From contig JAKSQA010000071.1 of the NCBI GenBank assembly GCA_024404335.1, positions 1 to 5,966 on the forward strand: DNA of 5,966 bases. The letters are read 5' to 3'. Both the position numbers and the translations under genes were made by a program. Of the stretch, positions 5,517 to 5,966 are shown piece by piece (the stretch's first letter is position 1; every line of letters starts with the position of its first letter). The DNA comes from Mailhella sp. (GTDB lineage: Bacteria; Desulfobacterota; Desulfovibrionia; Desulfovibrionales; Desulfovibrionaceae). The notes under the pieces were generated by a model. It worked only from the letters and a program-made list of their open reading frames with translations. It was not told the DNA's origin and ran no database searches.

Positions 5517-5966
5517 ATGATCAAGGCGCCCTCCATCGTACCCGACCGCGAATCCTGCTATGTCGACATGACGACGCTTCCCTCCGGGGGAGCGGAGCCT
5601 TCCGACGCCCCGCAGGACATCCCGCTCGACAGCATACTCGACAGCCTCGACGACGGCATCATCGTCCTCGATCCGCAGGGCATGATCCTCAAGGCGAACC
5701 CGGCCTTCCGGCGCATGTTCACCAGCGCCGCCACGGGCATGCACGCGGCATCCGTCGTGCCGGGCGCCACCTTCCGCGAGATGCTCGACTCCTTCCTCCA
5801 CGACTTCCTTCCCGAGCGCCACGCCTCGCCCGCATTCCGCGTCCTCATGGACGACGACCATGTGCTCAGCGTACGCATCACGCCCCCCACGCGGGAATCC
5901 GGGCCGTCCTCAGGCGAACGCACCCCCGGTGCCGTGGCCACGTTCCACAATGTCAGCGACCTCGCC
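5517..5966 (+). CDS. PAS-domain protein, probable sensor histidine kinase (3' end cut by window edge)
   Basis: The frame is open from ATG 5517 to the last base, 150 codons, without a stop. After about 35 hydrophilic residues, residues 36-150 form a PAS domain: LDSILDSLDDGIIVLDPQGMI at the N-terminal strands (37-57), the KANPAFRRMF helix (59-68), and GAVATFHNVSDLA (138-150), the last strand that usually leads into a kinase dimerisation helix. The kinase core itself would lie outside the window, so the kinase call rests on position directly behind a response regulator. No signal peptide or membrane helix is present in this part, unlike E. coli PhoR, whose N-terminus is membrane-bound, so it may be a cytosolic sensor unless helices follow later. 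It begins 15 nt after the regulator's stop, in the same frame. Only a weak AGG (5513-5515) precedes the ATG, so the start is tentative; coupled translation is likely. Confidence 0.8.
   Translation, partial: MIKAPSIVPDRESCYVDMTTLPSGGAEPSDAPQDIPLDSILDSLDDGIIVLDPQGMILKANPAFRRMFTSAATGMHAASVVPGATFREMLDSFLHDFLPERHASPAFRVLMDDDHVLSVRITPPTRESGPSSGERTPGAVATFHNVSDLA

Noticed and set aside
4737..5861. A 374-codon open frame on the minus strand over the regulator and sensor genes
   Set aside because: It is an antisense shadow of two well-recognised domains, with no family resemblance of its own.
1..5966. Mobile elements, CRISPR arrays, tRNA or rRNA genes
   Set aside because: No transposase or integrase reading frame, regularly spaced long repeats, or conserved RNA gene sequence was seen on either strand.

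Overview
This is a dense, high-GC bacterial window (strong C/G preference at third codon positions) holding seven protein genes and one clear regulatory region. There are no RNA genes, mobile elements or CRISPR arrays. Protein style (a DUF4037 protein next to a TPR protein, an amidohydrolase starting MIFDFRLRPP, PhoB-like and PAS proteins) suggests a Desulfovibrionaceae-like Desulfobacterota genome. That placement is an impression from protein style and could be wrong.

Left part, plus strand. A DUF4037 predicted nucleotidyltransferase-like gene is cut by the left edge and appears to lack only a few N-terminal codons. A TPR-repeat gene follows 2 nt after its stop, with its ribosome binding site inside the last codons of the first gene, so the two look like one translationally coupled unit. 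After a 91-nt gap with two small GC hairpins comes a universal stress protein with a degenerate nucleotide-binding loop. A 245-nt leader-like gap then precedes an amidohydrolase-2 family TIM-barrel protein that lacks most of the usual metal ligands. Its gene ends in a strong UUCG-capped hairpin lying between convergent genes.

Right part. On the minus strand is a complete glyceraldehyde-3-phosphate dehydrogenase gene, whose residues at the cofactor-choosing positions are not those of a strict NAD enzyme. It diverges from an OmpR/PhoB-family response regulator, followed in the same frame 15 nt later by a PAS-domain protein that runs off the right edge and is probably the partner histidine kinase.

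The most striking non-coding signal is in the 285-nt divergent region. On the gap-coding strand four hexamers resembling the PhoB half-site TGTCAT (TGTCAC, TGTCAC, TGCCAT, TGCCCT) sit at exact 11-bp steps, the last abutting a plausible gap -35 element. A second, plus-oriented pair (TGACAT, TGTCAA, also 11 bp apart) lies upstream of the response regulator and also forms an 18-bp inverted repeat beginning with TTGACA. My inference is that the regulator controls both itself and gap. That would be sensible if it senses phosphate, because GAPDH consumes inorganic phosphate; the target and signal are not shown by the sequence.
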